Shown here: piece after piece, positions 41,213 through 49,576 of the stretch
Layout of the letters: every line of letters begins with the position of its first letter
Numbering within the stretch: the first letter of the stretch is position 1
NCBI GenBank assembly: GCA_021732785.1
Contig: JAKFUG010000025.1
Span: 24,349 to 88,348, forward strand
Source of the DNA: Planctomycetaceae bacterium
GTDB taxonomy: Bacteria; Planctomycetota; Planctomycetia; Planctomycetales; Planctomycetaceae
Reading direction: 5' to 3'
Length of the DNA stretch: 64,000 bases
Made by a program: the position numbers and the translations under genes
Notes under the pieces: model-generated
The model's input: only the letters and a program-made list of their open reading frames with translations
Told to the model about the DNA's origin: nothing
The model's database searches: none

Positions 41213-42454
41213 ATGCCTGTGAGCCGCCGCGAGTATCTGAAAACCGCGTTGATTACCGTTGGAAGTAGCCTGTCCGGAACCGCGCTGGCGCCACGGTTGT
41301 TCGCCGCGGAATCGACGAAGCCGAAGCGAATTGCGGCCGTCGCCACCATTTATGGCCCGCGATCGCATACCGATGTGCTCGTCGGCAAGATCCTCGAAGG
41401 CTGGAAACAGGACGGCGGTCCCGGTCCGAATCTGGAACTGGCATCGCTGTATGTCGACCAGTTCCCTGAAAAGGACATGGCCCGCTCGATGGCGCAGAAG
41501 TTCGGCTTCCCGCTCTTCGACACGATCGAAGGGGCGGTCACCGTCGGCACCAGCGGCATCCCCGTCGATGGCGTGCTCAGTATCGGCGAACACGGCGATT
41601 ATCCCACGAACAGCAAAGGCCAGAAACTCCATCCGCGGCGACGGTTCTTCGAACAAATCACCGATACGTTTCAGAAGTACGGCAAAGTGGTGCCGGTCTT
41701 CAGCGATAAACATCTCGGCCCGGTGTGGTCCGATGCGCTGTGGATGTATGAGCGATCCAAAGAACTGAACGTCCCCTTCATGGCGGGATCGTCGCTGCCG
41801 GTGATGTATCGCCAACCCGATCCGGTGATTCCGTTCGGTGAAGAAATGGAAGCCGCGGTCGGCATTGGCTACAACGGCCTCGATGTCTACGGTTTCCATG
41901 CGCTCGAGGCGTATCAATCGATCATCGAACGCCGTCGTGGTGGAGGCGTGGGGGTCAAGTGGGTCGAATGTCTGCAGGGCGACGCCGTATGGAACGCCAT
42001 CAAGAATGGTGCCGTTCGGCGCGATGTGTTTGATGCCGCGATCGCGCTGGTTCCCCGCAAGACGCCGAATGAAATCCGGCAACTCGGGCCATCGACGCTG
42101 TTCCGCTTCGAATACCTCGATGGCTTTGCCGGTGCCGTGGTGATGTTGCCGACGTTGGCGGAAACGACGGCCGTCGCTGTGAAAATGCAGGGCCAATCAT
42201 CACTGCTGGCGACGCGGTTCGATGAACGATCGGAACCACGGCATCCGCATTTCGCCTTTCTGCTGAAGGCGCTGGAGCAGATGTTTCACACCGGCAAGCC
42301 GGCCTATCCGATCGAGCGGACGGTCATCACCAGTGGGATTCTCGACCGCGCGCTGACATCGCTGGCGGAGGGGCAGAAGCGGCTCATCACACCGGAGCTG
42401 GCGATCACCTACCAACCGGTGGATTATCCGCATGCGCCGCTGCCGAAGCTGTGA
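41213..42454 (+). CDS. Tat-exported protein of unknown function
   Basis: I recognise this only as a conserved type seen in planctomycetes. The 413-residue product begins with a Tat signal (SRREYLKTALITVGSSLSG) at the ATG 41213, with GGAG 7 nt upstream. The mature part reads RIAAVATIYGPRSHTDVLVG, DTIEGAVTVGTSGIPVDGVL, GEHGDYPTNSKGQKLHPRRR and VPVFSDKHLGPVWSDALWMY. Its strands and helices suggest an alpha/beta oxidoreductase-like or Rossmann-type fold, but no cofactor motif is certain. HGDYP and SDKHLG are likely functional. It stands divergent from the methyltransferase gene and converges on the FHA gene, with 5 bp between the stops. Confidence 0.65.
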   Translation: MPVSRREYLKTALITVGSSLSGTALAPRLFAAESTKPKRIAAVATIYGPRSHTDVLVGKILEGWKQDGGPGPNLELASLYVDQFPEKDMARSMAQKFGFPLFDTIEGAVTVGTSGIPVDGVLSIGEHGDYPTNSKGQKLHPRRRFFEQITDTFQKYGKVVPVFSDKHLGPVWSDALWMYERSKELNVPFMAGSSLPVMYRQPDPVIPFGEEMEAAVGIGYNGLDVYGFHALEAYQSIIERRRGGGVGVKWVECLQGDAVWNAIKNGAVRRDVFDAAIALVPRKTPNEIRQLGPSTLFRFEYLDGFAGAVVMLPTLAETTAVAVKMQGQSSLLATRFDERSEPRHPHFAFLLKALEQMFHTGKPAYPIERTVITSGILDRALTSLAEGQKRLITPELAITYQPVDYPHAPLPKL

Positions 42455-42459
42455 CTCGA

Positions 42460-43158
42460 TCAGGCACTCGCGCGGAGATCGCCGTTGTCGAGATGCTGCA
42501 GCAATTCTTCCATCCGGCGGGTCATGTCGTCCTGCGAGTGCTTGATTTCACTCGCGGACGCCAGGAATTGTTGTTCCTGTTCCTGCAACTGCCGGGTTCG
42601 TTCCGCGAGGGCTTCCGACAATTCGTGCAATTGCGACACCACATTCTCGGTGCGGGGATCGTGGTCGATTTGCGAGGGATCGGTCCGCAGCACGTTTTCC
42701 AACGCGCTCAGCAACGACTCAATTCCCTGAAAACGGCGGCGTTCGTCTTCCGCAATCTGCAATTCTTCGGACTCGATCCGCTCACAGAGTTCGAGCGCGC
42801 TGAGTTCCGACAGGTCTTCCCAGGCGCTGGGGCTGGACCGATCCATTTCGAGCGCATCATTCCCCATGCGGATGGTGACGGTCAGCGGTCCGATGTGAAG
42901 CACATCGCCCGATCGGAGTGACAGTCGGGGCACAGCGCGGCCGTTCATCTCGATCGCCAGAGCGTCCACGGCTTCGATCCAGACGGCACCCTGTTGCAGA
43001 TGAATTTCGCTATGGACCAGCGGCAGGCTCGCATCGTCGATACGGAGATCGCAGAAGTCGCCGCGACCAATCAGAAAGCCGTCCGCTTCCACGGGAAGAC
43101 GACGTACACGTCCTTCGGCACCACGAACTTCGAGAAGAAGCGAGGCTGTCTGCAGCAT
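42460..43158 (-). CDS. FHA-domain protein with coiled coil
   Basis: A 232-residue cytoplasmic protein with an N-terminal forkhead-associated domain (about 5-95), which binds phosphothreonine peptides. The family signature is present: GFLIGRGDFCDLRIDDASLP (G-R), LPLVHSEIHLQQG (S-x-x-H in the usual place), and EMNGRAVPRLSLRSGDVLHI (N-G, L-x-x-G-D). Residues ~110-225 are a long coiled coil (SQLHELSEALAERTRQLQEQ). The start is the ATG at 43158; AGGA lies 11 nt upstream. It follows the FtsK-type ATPase gene on the same strand, separated by 378 bp. FHA domains are part of or partners to type VII ATPases (EssC), so a functional link is plausible but unproven. Confidence 0.85.
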   Translation of the reverse strand: MLQTASLLLEVRGAEGRVRRLPVEADGFLIGRGDFCDLRIDDASLPLVHSEIHLQQGAVWIEAVDALAIEMNGRAVPRLSLRSGDVLHIGPLTVTIRMGNDALEMDRSSPSAWEDLSELSALELCERIESEELQIAEDERRRFQGIESLLSALENVLRTDPSQIDHDPRTENVVSQLHELSEALAERTRQLQEQEQQFLASASEIKHSQDDMTRRMEELLQHLDNGDLRASA

Positions 43159-43536
43159 GGCGAAGGTAATCCTGTGACAAGGCGACCGCGAAACGCATTC
43201 GCGGAGACGATCCCACGTCCCAGGAGAGATCATCGTCCGGCGGAATCCGCCGAAATCATGATTTCATCCCCCCCCGAAAACCTCGCGGTGGTTTTCTTGC
43301 CACAATGGCCGTTCATCAACCATCGACTTTACCGGTTACGAAGATTGCCTTACGAAATCCCGGCTCGAAACGTTCTCGTCCGGTAAGACAGAGAAACCGT
43401 AATGATTCCACCGTGCGAAGTCACGAAGTTTTGATGGGGCGATCCCCGCTGTGGTTTCGCGCCCCGCGCGGATTCAGCGCGTGTTGCCGAATTGGCAGGG
43501 ACCCAGGGATCGGAATCCCTGGGCTTCCGGCTGCGA
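43159..43536. other. 378-bp gap between FtsK-type and FHA genes
   Basis: No gene is supported here. It contains the hairpin repeat at 43501-43530 next to the FtsK stop, a diverged copy of the GGTTTCGCGCC repeat (43450-43470), and a short dyad GAAAACC-N7-GGTTTTC at 43276-43296 close to the FHA start. The two repeats fit a transcript end for the ATPase gene; the dyad may belong to the FHA promoter region. Confidence 0.5.
43501..43530. repeat. 30-bp hairpin repeat, exact copy of 63808-63837 (inverted)
   Basis: The stem CCCAGGGAT/ATCCCTGGG (43502-43510, 43515-43523) has loop CGGA, followed by GCTTCCGG. All 30 bases match the inverse complement of 63808-63837. A covarying copy is at 28503-28532. 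It lies 7 nt past the stop of the FtsK-type gene. Confidence 0.9.
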
Positions 43537-46500
43537 TCATGCCGGCGGCGAATACGGGCGGAATTTTTCGAGGGTGCCGCGGTCGCCGCGGAAGAGCCAC
43601 GCGCGGTTGGGGCCGAGACGGCTGGCGGCGGGGGTGTCGATGAACTGGCTGGAATCGGTCGCGTTCATCGCAAAGGCGATGCGCTGTTCAAAGTGACCTT
43701 GTGTGTCGCGGCTGAGCCAGCGGGACATGGTGTTGACGCTGTCGCACCAGATCCAGGTGTGGATGCCAACCGACGGGCCATCACGCAGGATTTCGGCCAG
43801 CATGTCCGGCGGCGAGGCGGCTCCGCCCTTCTTGTCGAAGCCGCCAAAGCCGTAGTCGTCGTCTTTCTTACGGAGCTTGCGAAAGCGGACGAGATCGAAC
43901 AGACACAACCAGATCCGTGCTCCGGGACGACCATCGCGCTTCCGCACTTCTTCCACGAGTTCCGCGAGTTTGGCATCGAGATCGGGAATATCAAACGTCG
44001 TCACCGAAGATCGCTTGCCGCTGAGCAGACCCCACACGGCCGCGCTCTGTTCCTGCGGACTCCCATTAAACAACCACACCGATTGCTCGCTGTGCGAGTC
44101 CGCCGTCACCGACATCGCCGCCGCCGCGAGGACACCGAGCGCAGCCGATTCATCCTGCCCCATCAGCAACAGGTTGAATCCCACCGCGGGGAGAAACTCC
44201 AGCGGCAGCGCTCCACGAAGGCTCACCGCTTCACCAAGCCACACCGTCGCCGCGCCGTTGGTTTTAATGACACCATTCGTCTGCGGCAACTTCGTGACAT
44301 CCGCGGGAACGTTGCCTTCAAAGACCACCGCGGGAGTGGTGATCACACCCTGTTGCTCGGCCCGTTGCCGGACGGTCACCAGATATTGATCGCGGGCGGC
44401 GTCATCGAGCCACACCACCTGGAAGAGATGATTGCCGGCAGGCAAACCGTTCGCATCGTTGTAGATCGCTTCCCCCGGCCGGGTGAGCAACCGCGCGGCG
44501 GTGTTTTCTTCGCTGAGGATCAGGTGAGCGTCGGTCTCACTGCACTGCAAGGCAATGCGGACCGCGACTTGACCGAGCGTGCTGCGGGCCAGTGAATACG
44601 CCCCGGCAAGCGTTTGCGACCCAAGAATCACATGCACGCCGAACGCGCGGCCCTGACGAATCAACCGGTCGAGCAACAGCCCCGCCGTCTGAGCCAGCGG
44701 ATCATCTTCGACGAAAAACTCCTGGAATTCATCGACGATGAGCAGTACCCGCGGCATCACCACATTCGGTCGGGCGGCGCGGAAACTCGGCAGATCGTTC
44801 ACACCGGCATCGCGGAAAGTGGTACTGCGGTCTTGTAGTAATGTGTCCAATCGTTCGAGCACGCTCACGCCGAACTCGCGATCGCTTTCGATGGCAATCA
44901 CCCGCGCGTGCGGCAACTTCTGGCGGGCATACGTTTGGAACTCCACGCCTTTCTTGAAGTCGATGAGATAAAACTCAACTTCATTTGGACTGTAATACAA
45001 CGCGGCATTGGTGATGAGCGCGTGCAGCAACGTTGATTTACCGGAGCCGGTTTTGCCCGCCACGAGAACGTGCTGGGACGTGCCACTGCCGAGCGCGATC
45101 GATTGCGATTTGGTCGCCCCGGCGCGGCCGATGGGAACATCGACGCCCTTGGCCGCCGAGCGCGTCCACAAGGCGTTGGGATCGGGCGCGACGCGATGAA
45201 ACGGGACTTCCACCCGGCGGACATCGCTGGCCTGATGGCCGATTTTCTTCACGATCGACGTGAACATTTCCGGCGGAGGCGGAGCATCCACCGTAATCGG
45301 CCACCGTGACAGTTCCGACACCGGCGATCGAAAACTATCCTTCTTCCATTCCAGCGTGAGCAATTTTTCGGACAGATCGGCGAGCGAAAACCCGCGCGGC
45401 AATGGCTGCGCGACATCGACATGAATCAGCGGGATCACGCCACACTTCGGACCGCCGGAAACGATGTTCCATAATCGACGCAGAGCGATATCGGTGAAGT
45501 GGGCGGGCATCCCCAACACCACCAGCACGCGGTACGGCTCGGCGACTTCACCCGCCTGCTTGTTGTAATCTTCGAGCGTCGGGAACTCATTCCGCAGGAA
45601 CATTTGCAGCACAGTTTCGATGTGTGCCGTCATGTCGGCGAGGCGCTCTTCGATCGCGTTCGGCTCGGTCCAGATGCGATTGGTGACGAGCAACTCATCG
45701 ATGTCCGCGAGGTGCATGAACGCCGAAAAACCTTCGCCGAGGCCCACGGGATCGATGATCATGAACCGCACTCGACCCGGCGGCAGCGTCGTCAGCAACC
45801 GCAGCATCGCCGTCTGCAACCACTCCGTCGCGGCGACACGACCGGCAGCCCCGGTGGATTGCAGCAGCAGTCCCGTGTGCTCTTTCACATCGAGCAGGCA
45901 CGGCAACTGCCACGACGATGTATCCGTATGCAGCGTCGCTGACGAGGGGACGCCATCGGCGATGTCGGCGAGGCGAATGTTCCAGCCGCCGAGCTTAATC
46001 CGCGGGGCTTCCTTCACCACCAGTGAAATGGGTTCGTCAGCGCGTTGGAGCAACGATTTCCATGCGGGCTGTTCGTCAAATGCCGTGTCATTCCAGCCCT
46101 GGGCTCGTACCGACAGTTCGTTGATGCCGTTGGTCCAATCGTATTGCAGTTCGGACCAGCCTTGCCGCCGCTCCTGTTCAAATTCCGCGAGCCGTTGGGC
46201 GTGTTCACGAGCGAGAAAAGCGAAATCGTGTGCCCGCCGCGAGGAAAGCGTTTGTCGTTCGGATTGCGCTTGTTGCGTGCTCCGTTGCACATCGTCTTCG
46301 CGCTGTCGCTGAAGTTGCAGCCGCGTGCCGTGGGTCTCTTGTGTCAGTTGCTGCATCGCCCGGTGAAACCGCGATTGCGCATCCCCCGCGATCACCTCGT
46401 AATTCGCTTCCGCTTTTTGCAGGACGCCCTCCCGATGCTCGGCCCGTTGCAGGTGCCGGCGTTCGAGGTCATCCGCCACGACCTGCATTTCTTCATCGGC

Positions 46501-47424
46501 CAGCCGTTGCCAGCGCGACAAACTGGCCTGGGCCGTGCGTGCCTTGGCGAACAACAGCGACAACGGTCCATTCGCACTTTGGTTGGCAATCGCGTGCAAG
46601 AGGAACAGGCTCACGGCCGTGATCGCGAGACTACCGACGGCGACAATGGCCATCCATGCGGGATCGTGCGAAGACCCGTTGATACCCAATTGTTCGGGCG
46701 AGACACCCATCCATAGACCGCCCCCCAATCCGGCCGCGACCACCACCGCCGTAACGAACGGGGTCATGCCCTGAAACAAATACGGCAGCCATTGCCGCAT
46801 CAACTTACGGTGGGGACGATCCGCCTCTTGCGCGGCTTCGAGACACCGTTCCTGCAAGAGTTTCAGGTTATCGACCGGCTCGGGCGGTTCAATCGGGGAG
46901 GGTTCGAGAGACAGCCGACACCGTGCCAGATGAGCGAGCGCTTCCACCCGCTGACGTTCGGCTTTGGAAACCGCCTGCTGCATTTCCACGGCGGAACCGG
47001 CCGTTTGCGACTGCAGCCGCGCGAGATGCTGCTGCGGGCTGTCGTCCGCCTGATCGTCGAGCAATGACCCGACGAGCCATTCCGTTTCTTCGCGCTTCTT
47101 CTCTGCTGCCGAACGTTCGGACTCATACGTGCGGGACAGGGTCCGCTGCTTTTCGTTCGCGGCACTCTCGAACGACTGCAGCTCGGTGTTCCAGTGGGCG
47201 ACCTGGTTGACGTGCTGGCTTTCAAGACGGCTTTCCAGGTCGGCTTGCTCGGCGTCATACGCCTGATTCAACGCCGCCAGCGCGGTCGCGTGCTGTTGAT
47301 TCTCGGCGGTGACTCCGTCGTGGTACGCCGCGTGGAGGTCCGCTTCGGTTTTTGCCCTCCGGGCAATCCGCTCGAAAAGGTCCGCCGACCATTGCTGCAC
47401 GTTTTGAAAATGAAAGCCGCCCAT
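43537..47424 (-). CDS. Membrane FtsK/SpoIIIE-type ATPase with three tandem ATPase-like domains
   Basis: A 1,295-residue membrane ATPase; I do not recognise a named orthologue. Residues ~20-205 are coiled coil. Two membrane spans follow (about 219-241 and 257-281), then a second coiled coil (290-440) of Gln/Arg/Glu heptads. Three FtsK-like modules follow. Module 1 (about 500-690) is degenerate, with no Walker A (LLLQSTGAAGRVAA). Module 2 (about 770-1000) is complete: VLVAGKTGSGKSTLLHALIT, FYLIDFKKGVEF, VLLIVDEFQEFF and GRAFGVHVILGSQTL. Module 3 (about 1075-1295) is degenerate (FNLLLMGQDESAALGVLA). Three modules with membrane spans recall EccC/EssC of type VII secretion more than FtsK, and an FHA gene follows. 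No gamma DNA-reading domain is seen. Confidence 0.85.
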   Translation of the reverse strand: MGGFHFQNVQQWSADLFERIARRAKTEADLHAAYHDGVTAENQQHATALAALNQAYDAEQADLESRLESQHVNQVAHWNTELQSFESAANEKQRTLSRTYESERSAAEKKREETEWLVGSLLDDQADDSPQQHLARLQSQTAGSAVEMQQAVSKAERQRVEALAHLARCRLSLEPSPIEPPEPVDNLKLLQERCLEAAQEADRPHRKLMRQWLPYLFQGMTPFVTAVVVAAGLGGGLWMGVSPEQLGINGSSHDPAWMAIVAVGSLAITAVSLFLLHAIANQSANGPLSLLFAKARTAQASLSRWQRLADEEMQVVADDLERRHLQRAEHREGVLQKAEANYEVIAGDAQSRFHRAMQQLTQETHGTRLQLQRQREDDVQRSTQQAQSERQTLSSRRAHDFAFLAREHAQRLAEFEQERRQGWSELQYDWTNGINELSVRAQGWNDTAFDEQPAWKSLLQRADEPISLVVKEAPRIKLGGWNIRLADIADGVPSSATLHTDTSSWQLPCLLDVKEHTGLLLQSTGAAGRVAATEWLQTAMLRLLTTLPPGRVRFMIIDPVGLGEGFSAFMHLADIDELLVTNRIWTEPNAIEERLADMTAHIETVLQMFLRNEFPTLEDYNKQAGEVAEPYRVLVVLGMPAHFTDIALRRLWNIVSGGPKCGVIPLIHVDVAQPLPRGFSLADLSEKLLTLEWKKDSFRSPVSELSRWPITVDAPPPPEMFTSIVKKIGHQASDVRRVEVPFHRVAPDPNALWTRSAAKGVDVPIGRAGATKSQSIALGSGTSQHVLVAGKTGSGKSTLLHALITNAALYYSPNEVEFYLIDFKKGVEFQTYARQKLPHARVIAIESDREFGVSVLERLDTLLQDRSTTFRDAGVNDLPSFRAARPNVVMPRVLLIVDEFQEFFVEDDPLAQTAGLLLDRLIRQGRAFGVHVILGSQTLAGAYSLARSTLGQVAVRIALQCSETDAHLILSEENTAARLLTRPGEAIYNDANGLPAGNHLFQVVWLDDAARDQYLVTVRQRAEQQGVITTPAVVFEGNVPADVTKLPQTNGVIKTNGAATVWLGEAVSLRGALPLEFLPAVGFNLLLMGQDESAALGVLAAAAMSVTADSHSEQSVWLFNGSPQEQSAAVWGLLSGKRSSVTTFDIPDLDAKLAELVEEVRKRDGRPGARIWLCLFDLVRFRKLRKKDDDYGFGGFDKKGGAASPPDMLAEILRDGPSVGIHTWIWCDSVNTMSRWLSRDTQGHFEQRIAFAMNATDSSQFIDTPAASRLGPNRAWLFRGDRGTLEKFRPYSPPA

Positions 47425-47678
47425 CACGTTGTCACAATCTCCCAGAGCAAGGTACGAATTCTCACCCGGCGTCTCAACAGCCGAATGGGTATCGATTTGG
47501 GAAACGCAGACGGTTCACGAAAATCGCCAGAGCATCGAACTCAAGCCGTTGTCGACACGATCGTTACAATCCGGTCATGAATCGACCAATCGCCTATTTG
47601 TTCGCCGCCCGTTAACCCGCTAGAATATCCGGTTCGTGAACGGCTCCTTCGTCATAACGTCAAGAATTGGTTTTGCAG

Positions 47679-49148
47679 ATGTCGCAGCATGATATTGGTC
47701 TCATCGGTCTGGCCGTGATGGGTCAGAATCTCGTTCTGAACATGGCCAACCACGGTTTTTCCGTGGGCGTGTACAACCGTACGACCGCGACGACTGACGA
47801 ATTCGTGGGCGGCTTGAAGAACGAGCCCGTCGATAAGGTTCACGCCGGAACTGTTGATCGAGTCAAGGGTTACCACGATCTCAAAGGCTTCGTCGCCAGC
47901 CTGAAAACGCCGCGACGGATCATGATCATGGTGAAAGCCGGGGGTCCGGTGGACGCCGTGATCGATCAGCTCCAGCCGCTACTGTCTCCCGGCGACATTT
48001 TCATCGACGGCGGCAACAGCGACTTCCGCGACACCAATCGCCGCGATGCCGACCTGCGGAAAGCCGGCTTCCGGTTCATTGGCACGGGCGTTTCCGGCGG
48101 TGAAGAAGGGGCACTCAAAGGCCCCAGCATCATGCCTGGCGGTCATCACGATGCCTGGCCGTTCGTCAAGGACATCTTCCAGGCGATTTCAGCGAAAGTC
48201 GGCGAGAACAATGACATTCCCTGCTGCGACTGGGTGGGTGATGCCGGGGCCGGGCACTATGTGAAAATGGTGCATAACGGCATCGAGTACGGTGATATGC
48301 AGCTCATCTGTGAAGCCTATTTCATTCTGAAGCACGCTCTCGGACTGACCAATGAAGAATTGTATCAGGTCTTCAAATCGTGGAATGAAGGCGAACTCGA
48401 AAGTTACCTGATCGAAATCACTCGTGACATTTTCACGGTGAAGGACCCGATCACCGGCGGTTATCTCGTCGACCAGATTCTCGACACCGCCCAGCAAAAG
48501 GGGACCGGCAAGTGGATGAGCCAGCACGCTTTGGATCTCGGCGTGCCGACGACGCTGATCACCGAAGCCGTGTATGCCCGCTGCCTGTCGGCGCAGAAGG
48601 ATGCCCGGATGCGGGCCTCGAAGGTGCTGTCCGGCCCTACGGAAAAATTCACCGGTGACAAAAAGCAGTTCATCGAAGACGTGCGGCAAGCACTCTATGC
48701 TTCCAAGCTTTGTAGTTATGCCCAGGGGTATGTGCAACTCGACGCCGCGGCGCAGGAGTTTGGCTGGAAGTTGAACAACGGCAACATTGCTCTGCTATGG
48801 CGCGGCGGATGTATCATCCGCAGCCGCTTCCTGGGTGATATCAAGGCCGCGTTCGACAAAAACCAAAAACTCGAAAACCTGCTGCTCGATGACTTCTTCA
48901 AAGCCGCCGTTGAAAAAGCCCAGCCAAGCTGGCGGCGGGTGCTGTCGACTTCGGTGCAACTCGGACTGCCGACGCCCGTCTTCAGTGCCGCTCTCAGTTA
49001 CTTCGACGGTTATCGCCACGCTCGCCTGCCCGCGAACCTGCTGCAAGCGCAGCGCGATTACTTCGGGGCCCACACGTACGAACGGCTCGATAAGCCACGC
49101 GGGGAAATGTCGCACACGGATTGGATTCGTGAGCGCAAGCTGACGTAA
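47679..49148 (+). CDS. gnd: 6-phosphogluconate dehydrogenase, decarboxylating
   Basis: Oxidises 6-phosphogluconate to ribulose 5-phosphate plus CO2 and NADPH in the pentose phosphate pathway (489 aa, usual length about 470-480). The NADP site is HDIGLIGLAVMGQNLVLNMA. Catalytic and substrate motifs: GVSGGEEGALKGPSIMPGG (S-G-G), GAGHYVKMVHNGIEYGDMQL (K and N-G-I-E-Y), ILDTAQQKGTGKW and WRGGCIIRS. The C-terminal subdomain ends with PRGEMSHTDWIRER. The start at the ATG 47679 gives MSQHDIGLIG. It stands alone: the flanking genes are not pentose phosphate genes. A nested palindrome follows the stop. Confidence 0.97.
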   Translation: MSQHDIGLIGLAVMGQNLVLNMANHGFSVGVYNRTTATTDEFVGGLKNEPVDKVHAGTVDRVKGYHDLKGFVASLKTPRRIMIMVKAGGPVDAVIDQLQPLLSPGDIFIDGGNSDFRDTNRRDADLRKAGFRFIGTGVSGGEEGALKGPSIMPGGHHDAWPFVKDIFQAISAKVGENNDIPCCDWVGDAGAGHYVKMVHNGIEYGDMQLICEAYFILKHALGLTNEELYQVFKSWNEGELESYLIEITRDIFTVKDPITGGYLVDQILDTAQQKGTGKWMSQHALDLGVPTTLITEAVYARCLSAQKDARMRASKVLSGPTEKFTGDKKQFIEDVRQALYASKLCSYAQGYVQLDAAAQEFGWKLNNGNIALLWRGGCIIRSRFLGDIKAAFDKNQKLENLLLDDFFKAAVEKAQPSWRRVLSTSVQLGLPTPVFSAALSYFDGYRHARLPANLLQAQRDYFGAHTYERLDKPRGEMSHTDWIRERKLT

Positions 49149-49158
49149 TGTCACTTCA

Positions 49159-49236
49159 GAAGCTGTTTTCAAATCTATCGATGAAGAGTCGGGGCAGGGG
49201 CCCCGACTCCTGTTCTTGCCATTTGAAAACAGGTTC
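49159..49236. repeat. nested palindrome after gnd (GTCGGGGC core)
   Basis: The outer arms 49159-49174 and 49221-49236 pair with one mismatch in 16 (core CTGTTTTCAAAT perfect). Inside, GTCGGGG (49188-49194) pairs with CCCCGAC (49201-49207), the same core as at 36076 and 59039. It starts 10 nt after the gnd stop. Confidence 0.88.
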
Positions 49237-49259
49237 TCAGCGTAGAAAGTGATCGCCCG

Positions 49260-49565
49260 ATGAATCAGAAGCACATGGGAACCGGTCTGCTTGCGGCGGG
49301 GATCGCGCTTGCCGTTCAATCGGCCGCGTGGGCCTGCCCGCTCTGCAAGATCGCCGTGGAAAACGACGACAATCAGCCCAAAGCGTACATGATCAGCATT
49401 CTGTTCATGCTCGGGATGATCATGTCCGTCTCCTTCGGCGTCGGCCTCGTCGCCTGGTGGATCAACCGCAATGATCGTCGGGCCCTCGAAGCTGCGGGTT
49501 ATCAGCATCTCTTTGAAAACGGCGTCAACCCGCCTGCGGAAGTGAAGATCGAGACGGCGATTTAG
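49260..49565 (+). CDS. Small membrane protein, unknown function
   Basis: A 101-residue protein, not recognised. A signal-peptide-like or first membrane segment (TGLLAAGIALAVQSAAWA) is followed by CPLCKIAVENDDNQPKAYM, then a second membrane span (SILFMLGMIMSVSFGVGLVA) and a cationic WWINRNDRR. The CPLC pair may bind metal or form a disulfide. In other planctomycetes, similar small CPLC proteins sit near respiratory genes, which is from general memory and unverified. There is no such gene here. The ribosome site before the ATG is weak. Confidence 0.7.
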   Translation: MNQKHMGTGLLAAGIALAVQSAAWACPLCKIAVENDDNQPKAYMISILFMLGMIMSVSFGVGLVAWWINRNDRRALEAAGYQHLFENGVNPPAEVKIETAI

Positions 49566-49576
49566 TCCTTGAACAA

